DNA of 5,119 bases, from positions 1-5,119 of the forward strand of contig DAWK01000054.1 of the NCBI GenBank assembly GCA_002509745.1, in the 5' to 3' direction. This DNA comes from Methanobacteriaceae archaeon UBA349. Its GTDB lineage: Archaea > Methanobacteriota > Methanobacteria > Methanobacteriales > Methanobacteriaceae. The notes under the pieces were generated by a model. The model saw only the letters and a list, made by a program, of their open reading frames with translations. It made no database searches and was not told where the DNA came from. Position numbers and translations under genes: made by a program. Positions 1 through 5,115 of the stretch are shown here, in pieces; position 1 is the stretch's first letter; each line of letters begins with the position of its first letter.

Positions 1-2
1 GG

Positions 3-137
3 GAACAAATTGAAATAATTCACAGAATTCACAGTCGGCAGTCATTTGTGACTGGGGCCATGAAAGCCGTGAGATATTTGGATAGGGCTCCTGATGGCGT
101 GGTTTGTGATATGGGTGATGTTCTCAATATGAAATAA
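3..137 (+). CDS. dapB: 4-hydroxy-tetrahydrodipicolinate reductase, C-terminal end (partial)
   Basis: Only the last 44 codons are present; the gene enters from the left edge and ends at TAA 135-137. Read in frame from base 3, the peptide runs EQIEIIHRIHSRQSFVTGAM, then KAVRYL and finally DMGDVLNMK. This matches the conserved end of DapB as I know it: an EI-H-(A/I)-SR strand, an F--GA--A helix, and a terminal DM-DVL motif that packs back onto the nucleotide-binding domain. DapB is the cytoplasmic NAD(P)H-dependent reductase of the diaminopimelate/lysine pathway. The DMGDVL ending and overall wording look closer to methanogen DapB than to the enterobacterial protein, which is the main hint of an archaeal host. 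Base composition is visibly richer in GC than the following 4.5 kb. The family call is fairly secure; the taxonomic reading is an inference. Confidence 0.72.
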   Translation, partial: EQIEIIHRIHSRQSFVTGAMKAVRYLDRAPDGVVCDMGDVLNMK

Positions 138-223
138 AAAGATTATGATATAACTATGAATTCTGAAAATCATCCTGCTTCTGACTTATGCCCCTAATAA
201 ATATCCTGTTTATCCCAACATTG

Positions 224-250
224 CTGAAAATCAGTTAAAATATTTTTATT
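224..250. terminator. possible terminator between convergent dapB and zinc-protein genes
   Basis: A short hairpin (CTGA/TCAG arms, 224-234) is followed by an A/T block with five T residues at 243-247 on the plus strand and a matching T-run on the minus strand. Two convergent genes end on either side, and archaeal termination needs little more than oligo-T, so it could serve both. The stem is only four pairs and the block overlaps the zinc-protein stop codon, so this is weak. Confidence 0.3.
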
Positions 251-518
251 CACAATTAGGGCAATGTGTCAAACTTCTTTTAGGAATAAATTGATTCCCA
301 CAAATTATACATGATTTTAATTTATCGGCACATTCTTTGCAGATTTTTTTATCATACATTTCTATAGGAGAAACTATTTTTTCACAGATATTGCACTTTT
401 TAAATGATTCACTCTGATCTAATTTAGGATTAGATTTTCCTCGAGTTTTTTTTAAGTCCATAGCCGGTGCAGTTGGACTAATACCCCTTTCATCAAATGA
501 ATTACGCCCTTCTATCAT
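246..518 (-). CDS. small four-CxxC zinc-binding protein, function unknown
   Basis: This 90-residue protein has a polar, probably disordered N-terminus (about 1-40, rich in Ser, Pro and Lys) and a C-terminal half with four CxxC knuckles: C42/C45, C60/C63, C70/C73 and C86/C89. The spacing fits two consecutive zinc ribbons, or one cross-braced domain, each binding Zn with four cysteines. There is no signal peptide or membrane segment. The start is well supported: a textbook AGGAGG lies on the minus strand at 525-530, six bases before the ATG at 516-518. The gene converges on dapB and diverges from the defence operon. I do not recognise a named family. Small zinc-ribbon proteins of this kind in archaea are often nucleic-acid or protein binders, so a regulatory role is possible but is only inference. 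That it is a real gene is likely from the ribosome-binding site and the paired cysteines. Confidence 0.75.
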   Translation of the reverse strand: MIEGRNSFDERGISPTAPAMDLKKTRGKSNPKLDQSESFKKCNICEKIVSPIEMYDKKICKECADKLKSCIICGNQFIPKRSLTHCPNCE

Positions 519-524
519 AAAATA

Positions 525-530
525 CCTCCT
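525..530 (-). promoter_or_regulatory. ribosome-binding site of the zinc-protein gene
   Basis: The minus strand reads AGGAGG with a six-base spacer to the ATG at 516-518. It fixes the start of the small zinc protein and is the strongest Shine-Dalgarno sequence in the window. Confidence 0.8.
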
Positions 531-540
531 AATTATTTAA

Positions 541-585
541 TCTTGAATTTAATATCAGAGAATAAATTAATAAAAGTATCTAAAG
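541..585 (+). repeat. direct repeat, copy 1 (pairs with 892-921)
   Basis: This copy begins TCTTGAATTTAA and ends AAAGTATCTAA (573-583). The second copy begins TCTTGAAATTTAA and ends with the same AAAGTATCTAA (910-920), with about 14 fewer bases between the two blocks. The blocks occur in the same order and orientation. This copy lies in the presumed 5' region of the minus-strand zinc gene. Confidence 0.45.
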
Positions 586-638
586 AGCATTGGAAAAGTA
601 ATAAGAAAAAGCAGTTGATAATTTTTCTATCAGCATGA

Positions 639-788
639 GTGCCTTATAGAAATCAGAATTCTGCAAAAATCATTCAGCTTCTGGCTGATGTGCTGGATGT
701 GAGTTATGAGGAAGTGGATAGTTTGAAGTTGTTGTTGAATAGCTATTCTGAGAATTTTATTCTAATTTTTTATTTTTCTATCCATTAA
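639..788 (+). pseudogene. possible gene remnant, helix-rich C-terminal fragment
   Basis: An open frame of 49 codons from a GTG encodes a peptide including SAKIIQLLADVLDVSYEEVD and then SLKLLLNSYSE. The block 651-735 has more G and C and looks like codons (GCT GAT GTG CTG GAT GTG), unlike its AT-rich surroundings. The LLADVLDVSYEEV pattern recalls the last helices of XRE-type helix-turn-helix proteins (LADxLxVSxDxL), but that is a loose resemblance. There is no Shine-Dalgarno before the GTG, an in-frame TGA lies immediately upstream (636-638), and the last dozen codons become AT-rich. It is best read as a decayed fragment, not an active gene; a chance open frame is possible. Confidence 0.3.
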
Positions 789-880
789 TATTATTTTTGA
801 GTTTATTCCAGAAAATTGTATTCTTTTCGTAATTTTAGGCATTCAAATATTTTATTTCAGTATCAGATGATCTAAGGAGC

Positions 881-889
881 TTATAAATA
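881..889 (+). promoter_or_regulatory. candidate archaeal TATA box for the defence operon
   Basis: TTATAAATA closely resembles the archaeal TATA consensus (TTTATATA-like). Initiation would be expected about 25 bases downstream, near 912, leaving a leader of about 90 bases before the effector start. The upstream bases (AAGGAGC) are not a clear BRE. If the host is bacterial this reading fails, and I see no convincing -35/-10 pair here. Confidence 0.3.
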
Positions 890-891
890 GT

Positions 892-921
892 TCTTGAAAT
901 TTAAAAATTAAAGTATCTAAG
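892..921 (+). repeat. direct repeat, copy 2 (pairs with 541-585), near presumed operon start site
   Basis: This copy shares TCTTGAA(A)TTTAA and AAAGTATCTAA with copy 1. It sits immediately downstream of the TATA-like box and spans the position where transcription would begin. It overlaps an inverted repeat, AAATTTAA (897-904) and TTAAATTT (922-929), so it could be an operator. Confidence 0.4.
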
Positions 922-989
922 TTAAATTTTTCGGTTTATGTCTAATAGAAAACATTATTATTATCAATACTAATCAGATTTATAGTAAT

Positions 990-1000
990 AAGAAGGTGGG
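990..1000 (+). promoter_or_regulatory. ribosome-binding site deciding the TTG start of the effector
   Basis: AAGAAGGTGGG lies just before the TTG at 1004. An in-frame TAA at 989-991 rules out any start further upstream. The only nearby alternative, ATG at 1046, has no Shine-Dalgarno and would drop the N-terminal SAPAP segment that I remember as typical before GYLYQ in related effectors. Confidence 0.6.
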
Positions 1001-1003
1001 ATT

Positions 1004-2191
1004 TTGACAGCGCAACTTTTTTCTAGATATTCAGCACCTGCACCCATGATTGGTTATTTATACCAATGTAGATACGCTTTATTAGAAAGTATTAGGAAGA
1101 ACAGAACAGAAGAGTTTACTATTTCCATTGAAACTTTAGATGATGTTGTTTTTGAACCTACTGGTAGCCCCAAAGAAGCTTTGCAATTGAAGCATAATCT
1201 AAAAAACCCTGCTAAACTCACAAATGCCTCCACAGACCTATGGAAAACCCTTAGAATATGGTGTGAAGGAACTTTATCTGGAGAAGTTGATCAGGAAACA
1301 GTTTTCTTTTTAATAACAACTTCAATTGCTCCATCTAATTCAGCGCCCTCATTTCTTAAATGTGAAAAAAAGAGAAGAAATATCTCAAAGGCAATGAAAA
1401 CTCTAAACCAGGTTGTGAAAAGCTCAAAAAATAAAGATCATAAAAATTATTATGATGCATTTGACGCACTTGAAGAAGAACAAAAAGAAAATTTGCTCAA
1501 AAGAGTATATATCCTTGATGCATCACCAGATATAGAAGATCTAGATAAATTAATCAAAGAAGAAATATATTACGCTGCAACGCCACATTTGGATTTGTTT
1601 TTGGAACATCTAGAAGGATGGTGGTTTAGAAGAGTAATAAATTTTATTATAAGCTCTAGAACCATTTTAAGTAATGAAATCGACTCTGAAATTAAAAGGA
1701 TTCGAGAAGAATTTAAAAGGGACAATCTCCCCATCGATAACGAAATAGTTTTAGCAACAGTGAATAAAGAGGAATATCAACATAGAACCTTCGTAAAACA
1801 GCTTAAATGGATTGAAGTAAATGAAACCAGCATTTATCAAGCGATGCTGAATTATTTTAGGGCATTTGAACATAGATCTAAGTGGGTTAGAAATGATTTA
1901 CTTTTGATTGGAGAATTAGACGCATATGAAAGTCAATTAGTTGAAAAATGGGAACGTCATTTTGCAAGAATGAAAGAAAAAATTGGCGAAGAAAAAACTG
2001 ATTATGAAAAAATTAAAGCTGCTAAAATTCTTTATGAATGGATAGAAGATTTATCAATCCCAATAAGACCTTATTTCAATGATTCATTTCTTACAAATGG
2101 TTCTTATCAAATATTATCTGAAAATAAACGTTTGGGATGGCATCCAGATTTTGAAGAATTAATTAAAAAATTAATGGGGGTATCAAAATAA
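1004..2191 (+). CDS. ABC-3C/Lamassu-like effector: Cap4 (DUF4297)-like nuclease with ABC-3C C-terminal domain
   Basis: This 395-residue protein has two parts. Residues 15-115 carry the pattern of Cap4/DUF4297-type restriction-fold nucleases: GYLYQ (17-21), an acidic pair in IETLDDV (E43, D46, D47), and QLK (Q61, K63) followed by His, giving a plausible E...D...QxK metal-binding active site for cutting double-stranded DNA. The strand FFLITT (101-106) follows as in that fold. Residues about 190-395 are helical and carry features I associate with an ABC-3C C-terminal domain: a WVRNDLL...LDAYESQLVEKW stretch (294-316) and a terminal GSY...LGWHPDFEE (366-385). This part should dock onto the middle component and ATPase. 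The start is TTG, supported by the upstream ribosome-binding site; a weak start may limit a toxic product. The stop (TAA 2189-2191) overlaps the next gene. Catalytic residues look intact. Nuclease activity is inferred, not shown; the exact CTD subtype cannot be settled by eye. Confidence 0.82.
   Translation: MTAQLFSRYSAPAPMIGYLYQCRYALLESIRKNRTEEFTISIETLDDVVFEPTGSPKEALQLKHNLKNPAKLTNASTDLWKTLRIWCEGTLSGEVDQETVFFLITTSIAPSNSAPSFLKCEKKRRNISKAMKTLNQVVKSSKNKDHKNYYDAFDALEEEQKENLLKRVYILDASPDIEDLDKLIKEEIYYAATPHLDLFLEHLEGWWFRRVINFIISSRTILSNEIDSEIKRIREEFKRDNLPIDNEIVLATVNKEEYQHRTFVKQLKWIEVNETSIYQAMLNYFRAFEHRSKWVRNDLLLIGELDAYESQLVEKWERHFARMKEKIGEEKTDYEKIKAAKILYEWIEDLSIPIRPYFNDSFLTNGSYQILSENKRLGWHPDFEELIKKLMGVSK
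2176..2191 (+). promoter_or_regulatory. GGGGGT ribosome-binding site and ATAA stop/start overlap
   Basis: GGGGGT (2176-2181) lies six bases before ATA at 2188-2190, and that ATA overlaps the effector stop TAA (2189-2191) as ATAA. The same GGGGG signal precedes the ATPase ATG (2669-2674, seven-base spacer) and the DUF1801 ATG (minus strand 5071-5075, six-base spacer). The ATPase junction is ATGA. The parallel supports ATA as the place where translation of the middle component begins. Confidence 0.6.
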
Positions 2192-2685
2192 AAAATTGGC
2201 TAGAACGTTCTGAAGAATTAGCTAACTTATTTAATCCTCCTTTCTGTACAGCGAATCTATTATCTTCAATTATAGGATACAACAGTACTAAATCAGAAGG
2301 AATGCCTCTCCCCATAGCATATATGATACTCCCAATTATTTTACATCACAATACTAGAAATTCATTACCTAAAAAAATAAATACACCATTATCTTCATGG
2401 ATAGAGAAAAATCCATCTGTTTACATGGGTTTTTCTGAAAGGTTAATTTCTATGAAGCCATTTACAAAAGAAGCATTATTATATGGATTAGTTAATGATC
2501 TAATTTTCTTTGATGATAATGGAGAAGTGAATACTGACTTTAAATTAGGATTAACTGATAAATTTTTGCGTAAATTAGAAGGAGAATCTAGAGAATGTGT
2601 TTTAAAGTCTAGATTACTTGGAAGATGGTTTGGCTCTTCAGGTTCTGCGCAAAAAATTATGTTTCTTTGGGGGATTCGACCATGA
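2188..2685 (+). CDS. ABC-3C middle component, with apparent ATA start codon
   Basis: From ATA 2188 this gives 165 residues, a normal length for an ABC-3C middle component. The N-terminus reads (M)KNWLERSEELANLFNPPFC, then PLPIAYMILPIILHHNTR (40-57) with LPKKINT following, and the protein ends LLGRWF...IMFLWGIRP. These match the W--R--E-A-L-NPAFC opening, the P-(L/I)A-(L)-LP--LH--TR-LP core and the LGR--G-RP ending I know for this family. The middle component is thought to link the ATPase to the effector; it has no enzyme motif. The frame is open from 2167 but holds no ATG, GTG or TTG before 2302, and starting there would lose 38 residues including NPPFC. Hence ATA is the likely true start, or a G-to-A change (real or sequencing error) has removed an ATG. 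The stop overlaps the ATPase start by ATGA (2682-2685). Confidence 0.75.
   Translation: MKNWLERSEELANLFNPPFCTANLLSSIIGYNSTKSEGMPLPIAYMILPIILHHNTRNSLPKKINTPLSSWIEKNPSVYMGFSERLISMKPFTKEALLYGLVNDLIFFDDNGEVNTDFKLGLTDKFLRKLEGESRECVLKSRLLGRWFGSSGSAQKIMFLWGIRP
2669..2674 (+). promoter_or_regulatory. ribosome-binding site of the ATPase gene
   Basis: GGGGGA with a seven-base spacer precedes the ATG at 2682. It supports 2682 as the start, not the in-frame ATG at 2625, which would give 19 unrelated extra residues inside the middle-component gene. Confidence 0.6.
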
Positions 2686-4619
2686 ATTTTCAAATTATGG
2701 ATATCGTATTATATGGAAAAAAAGGTGGAAAGGAGACCATTAGCTTTAATCTTGGAGATTTGAATATCATTACTGGTTTTAGTGAAACAGGCAAGACAGC
2801 ACTGCTAGAAATAATTGATTATTGTTTAGGTAGTGATTCTTGCAATATTCCCGGAGGTATTATACGAAAATCGTTGAAATGGGTTGGAATTCGGCTCAAG
2901 ACCACTGATGGAGAAATATTTGTGGCACGAAAAATGCCAGAAAAAAATTTTAATTCCTCAGAAAGAGTTTATTACAATTTTTCAAATGAAGTAAAAATCC
3001 CTGAAATTAGCGAAATACATCAAAACGAAAATATTGATTCCTTAAAAGACTTATTATCACAGCAATTAGGAATCGTTGAGAACTTGCATTATCCTCCTGA
3101 AGGTCAAACAAGGCGGCCATTGAAAGCTAATATAAAACACAGCTTAATCTTTAATCTACAGCATCAAAATGATATTGATAGTAATAGATACTTATTTCAC
3201 AATCAATGGAAGGATTATGTTTCTCAAGCAATTAAAGATACGTTCCCTTATTTTTTAGGAGCAGTTGATGATGATTATGTGGCAAAAAAAGAAGAGCTTA
3301 AAATATTGAAGAAGAGCTTAAAAGGTTTAAAAACTAAATTAAACGAAATCAAATCCATTAAAGATGAAGGGATTACAAAGGTTCGAAATTTACTTTTTGA
3401 AGCTGAAAATATGGGTTTTGAAGTTGAAATATACGATAATTTGTTTAATAATCTTCAGTCCTTGAAAAAAATCCAAAAATCTTTATTAACAAATGAAAAC
3501 GAAAATATTAGTAATTTAGATTTTTTCGAAAAGTTGCAAGAAGAACGGGAATCCTTGAAAAAGGAATATAATAAAATTAATCAGCAACTTAAGTATGCTG
3601 ACATTGTGATCGAGGGAATAAATGGTTATTCAGAAGAGGTAGTTGCACAAAAAAACCGTCTGAAAAGCATTGAATTATTTGAGGAATTTGAAGATGGTAA
3701 ACATTCTTGTCCTTTATGTCAATCAGATATTTCTGATAAACAATTACCTCAAATCAAGGATATTAAAAATTCAATTCAGAAATTAGACTCACAATTACCT
3801 TTAATGAAAAATCCATCTCCTAAAATGGTAGCTGCAATAAGAGACTTAAAAAACAAGCTTGATGATATTAAAAGTCGTTTAAAAGAAAATCAAGAGCAAA
3901 TTAAATCATTGACATTAACTAATGAAAAAATAAAAAATATGCGTGATTTTAATGCGAAAAAAGCATATTTATCTGGCAAAATAGATTTATACCTAGAAAA
4001 TTTACCAGAAATTGAAGAAACTGAAGATTTAAAACACGAAATTAAGTTATTAGAGACAGAAATAGAATTTTTAAAAGAGCAAATTGACGATAAAAGAATA
4101 AAAAATCGGCTTGAGTCATATTTACGTATTATAAGTAAATATATGGGCGATTTTGCTTCAGAATTGGGTTTAGAACATTCTAAACATCCTCTAAGACTCG
4201 ATATTGATAAATTAACGGTGATTGCAGAAACACCTGACGAAGCCCTAACTTTAAAAACTATCGGAAGTGGGCAAAATTGGGTAGGATATCACCTTATAAC
4301 ATTTTTAGCGCTCAATAAATGGTTTGTTGAGCAGAAAAGACCAGTTCCTCAATTTCTATTTCTTGATCAATTGTCTAAAGGACATTTCCCGGCAGATGAT
4401 GAAGATGAAAATATGGAAAATGTTGACAACGATGATAGAGCAATTGTGAAAAAAATGTACATGCTGACCCTAAATTTTGTCAAAGACTTGCATCCTAATT
4501 TTCAAGTTATAGCCACAGATCATGCATACTTAAAAGATGAAAAATGGTTCACTGACCGAGTGATACAACGATGGCGAGGCAAAGGACTTATACCTGAATC
4601 ATGGAAAATTGAAGATTAA
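2682..4619 (+). CDS. Rad50/SMC-like ABC ATPase of an ABC-3C system (DUF3732-type) with zinc hook
   Basis: This 645-residue ABC ATPase has the nucleotide-binding domain split by coiled coil. The Walker A is GFSETGKT (32-39, bases 2775-2798). Coiled-coil arms run about 200-335 and 355-480 and are joined by a zinc hook HSCPLCQ (C343/C346, bases 3708-3719), as in Rad50. The signature is IGSGQNW (527-533). The Walker B is FLFLDQ (558-563), where glutamine 563 stands in place of the usual catalytic glutamate; as I recall, DQ is typical of the DUF3732 family. H614 in ATDHAYL is the switch histidine. An acidic low-complexity insert (572-585) follows Walker B. The family motif I remember after DQ is PSQ-YFP, but here it is LSKGHFP. 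Such ATPases are expected to dimerise on DNA and control the effector. The start is ATG 2682, overlapping the preceding stop. All core motifs are present, so the protein looks intact. Confidence 0.88.
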   Translation: MNFQIMDIVLYGKKGGKETISFNLGDLNIITGFSETGKTALLEIIDYCLGSDSCNIPGGIIRKSLKWVGIRLKTTDGEIFVARKMPEKNFNSSERVYYNFSNEVKIPEISEIHQNENIDSLKDLLSQQLGIVENLHYPPEGQTRRPLKANIKHSLIFNLQHQNDIDSNRYLFHNQWKDYVSQAIKDTFPYFLGAVDDDYVAKKEELKILKKSLKGLKTKLNEIKSIKDEGITKVRNLLFEAENMGFEVEIYDNLFNNLQSLKKIQKSLLTNENENISNLDFFEKLQEERESLKKEYNKINQQLKYADIVIEGINGYSEEVVAQKNRLKSIELFEEFEDGKHSCPLCQSDISDKQLPQIKDIKNSIQKLDSQLPLMKNPSPKMVAAIRDLKNKLDDIKSRLKENQEQIKSLTLTNEKIKNMRDFNAKKAYLSGKIDLYLENLPEIEETEDLKHEIKLLETEIEFLKEQIDDKRIKNRLESYLRIISKYMGDFASELGLEHSKHPLRLDIDKLTVIAETPDEALTLKTIGSGQNWVGYHLITFLALNKWFVEQKRPVPQFLFLDQLSKGHFPADDEDENMENVDNDDRAIVKKMYMLTLNFVKDLHPNFQVIATDHAYLKDEKWFTDRVIQRWRGKGLIPESWKIED

Positions 4620-4636
4620 TTTTCAGTCCCTAACCA
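4616..4636 (+). repeat. imperfect direct repeat, left copy (pairs with 5097-5115)
   Basis: It reads TTAATTTTCAGTCCCTAACC plus A; the right copy reads TTAATTCACTCCCTAACCA. Both share TCCCTAACCA exactly, with a two-base gap and one mismatch in the remainder. The copies bracket the DUF1801 gene. The left copy begins in the last bases of the ATPase gene. Confidence 0.4.
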
Positions 4637-4674
4637 AACCATATCCTTCAAGAAGGCCATCACACAGAGATACT

Positions 4675-4693
4675 CATTAAAATGAAAAATATA
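4675..4693 (-). terminator. possible T-rich terminator of the DUF1801 gene
   Basis: On the minus strand, shortly after the DUF1801 stop, the sequence reads TATATTTTTCATTTTAATG, with T-runs of five and four. That is enough for archaeal-type termination. A tiny hairpin (TCATT/AATGA) overlaps it. No strong stem for a bacterial intrinsic terminator is visible. Confidence 0.3.
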
Positions 4694-4704
4694 AGGCCAA
4701 ACCC

Positions 4705-5064
4705 TCAACTAACCGCTCTCTTAACCAACTCAATAACCCTGGCCTCTTCATCGGCCCCTAATTCCATAATAGCAAAGGCCGTGGGCCACATATGGCCTTC
4801 ATCGAGGTTGGCATTTTCATTGAAGCCTAAGGTGGAGTACCTTGTTTTGAACTTCTGCGAGTTTTGGAAAAAGCAGATGACCTTGCCGTCCTTGGAATAG
4901 GCCGGCATTCCGTACCAAAGTCTCGGTGTGAGGTCTGGTGCAGTGGCATTGATGATCTCGTGGATTCGCTGACCCATGGCCCGATCTGGTTCAGGCATCT
5001 CGGCGATCTTGGCCAGTACCATTTTTTCTGCTTCTTCATTCTTTTGTTTAATTGTTTTTCTCAT
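4705..5064 (-). CDS. DUF1801 (YdhG-like) domain protein
   Basis: This 119-residue soluble protein matches the DUF1801/YdhG pattern: [12 protein letters not shown] (17-28), IHEII...[15 protein letters not shown] (34-56), KVICFF (61-66), [10 protein letters not shown] (72-81), MWPTAFAI (92-99) and an ending LVKRAVS. The biochemical role of this subgroup is not established; a Bacillus relative (YdhG/Fra) is described as a frataxin-like iron chaperone, which should not be transferred here without more evidence. The ATG at 5062-5064 is preceded by GGGGG six bases upstream, and an in-frame TAA six bases before the ATG rules out a longer start. Some relatives have a longer N-terminal helix; here it is short. 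The gene faces the ATPase gene and is markedly more GC-rich than the operon, so it probably belongs to the host backbone or to a different acquisition. Confidence 0.85.
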   Translation of the reverse strand: MRKTIKQKNEEAEKMVLAKIAEMPEPDRAMGQRIHEIINATAPDLTPRLWYGMPAYSKDGKVICFFQNSQKFKTRYSTLGFNENANLDEGHMWPTAFAIMELGADEEARVIELVKRAVS

Positions 5065-5096
5065 GATTTACCCCCAAATGTTATGAAAAAAAATAA

Positions 5097-5115
5097 TTAA
5101 TTCACTCCCTAACCA
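5097..5115 (+). repeat. imperfect direct repeat, right copy (pairs with 4616-4636)
   Basis: It lies upstream of the DUF1801 gene and at the very right edge of the window, so its full extent cannot be seen. On the minus strand it would fall within the DUF1801 promoter region. Confidence 0.4.

Larger units (their letters stand above)
519..1003. other. AT-rich intergenic region between divergent genes
   Basis: This 485-base stretch separates the minus-strand zinc protein from the defence operon. It holds the AGGAGG of the zinc gene (525-530), one copy of a direct repeat (541-585), a possible coding remnant (639-788), a TATA-like box (881-889), the second repeat copy (892-921), an inverted repeat (897-929) and the effector ribosome-binding site. 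No tRNA-like, CRISPR-like or other RNA gene was seen. Apart from about 651-735 it is strongly A+T biased. Confidence 0.6.

Noticed and set aside
154..196. Tiny ORF beginning ATG AAT TCT after dapB
   Set aside because: It has thirteen codons, no ribosome-binding site and no conservation evidence; the bases are better described as part of an imperfect repeat.
2625..2681. 19-codon N-terminal extension of the ATPase
   Set aside because: It overlaps the conserved C-terminus of the middle component, has no homologous look, and ATG 2682 has its own ribosome-binding site and ATGA overlap.
2302..2685. Open frame starting at ATG 2302 taken as the whole middle-component gene
   Set aside because: It lacks the conserved first 38 residues, which are open and in frame upstream, and its SD-like AGAAGGA abuts the ATG with no proper spacer.
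2421..2693. Minus-strand open frame of 90 codons
   Set aside because: It lies antisense within the middle component and ATPase start, with no recognisable protein pattern; it is a shadow.
4645..4660. CCTTC/GAAGG hairpin after the ATPase gene as a terminator
   Set aside because: The loop would be only two to four bases and no T-run follows on the plus strand.
4682..4900. Plus-strand open frame of 72 codons
   Set aside because: It is antisense to the well-supported DUF1801 gene and has no family features.
4827..5039. Minus-strand open frame of 70 codons in another frame of the DUF1801 gene
   Set aside because: It overlaps the DUF1801 gene on the same strand, and only the DUF1801 frame gives conserved motifs.
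4864..5100. Plus-strand open frame of 78 codons
   Set aside because: It is antisense to DUF1801; the hydrophobic stretch in it comes from complementing Lys/Asn/Glu-rich codons.
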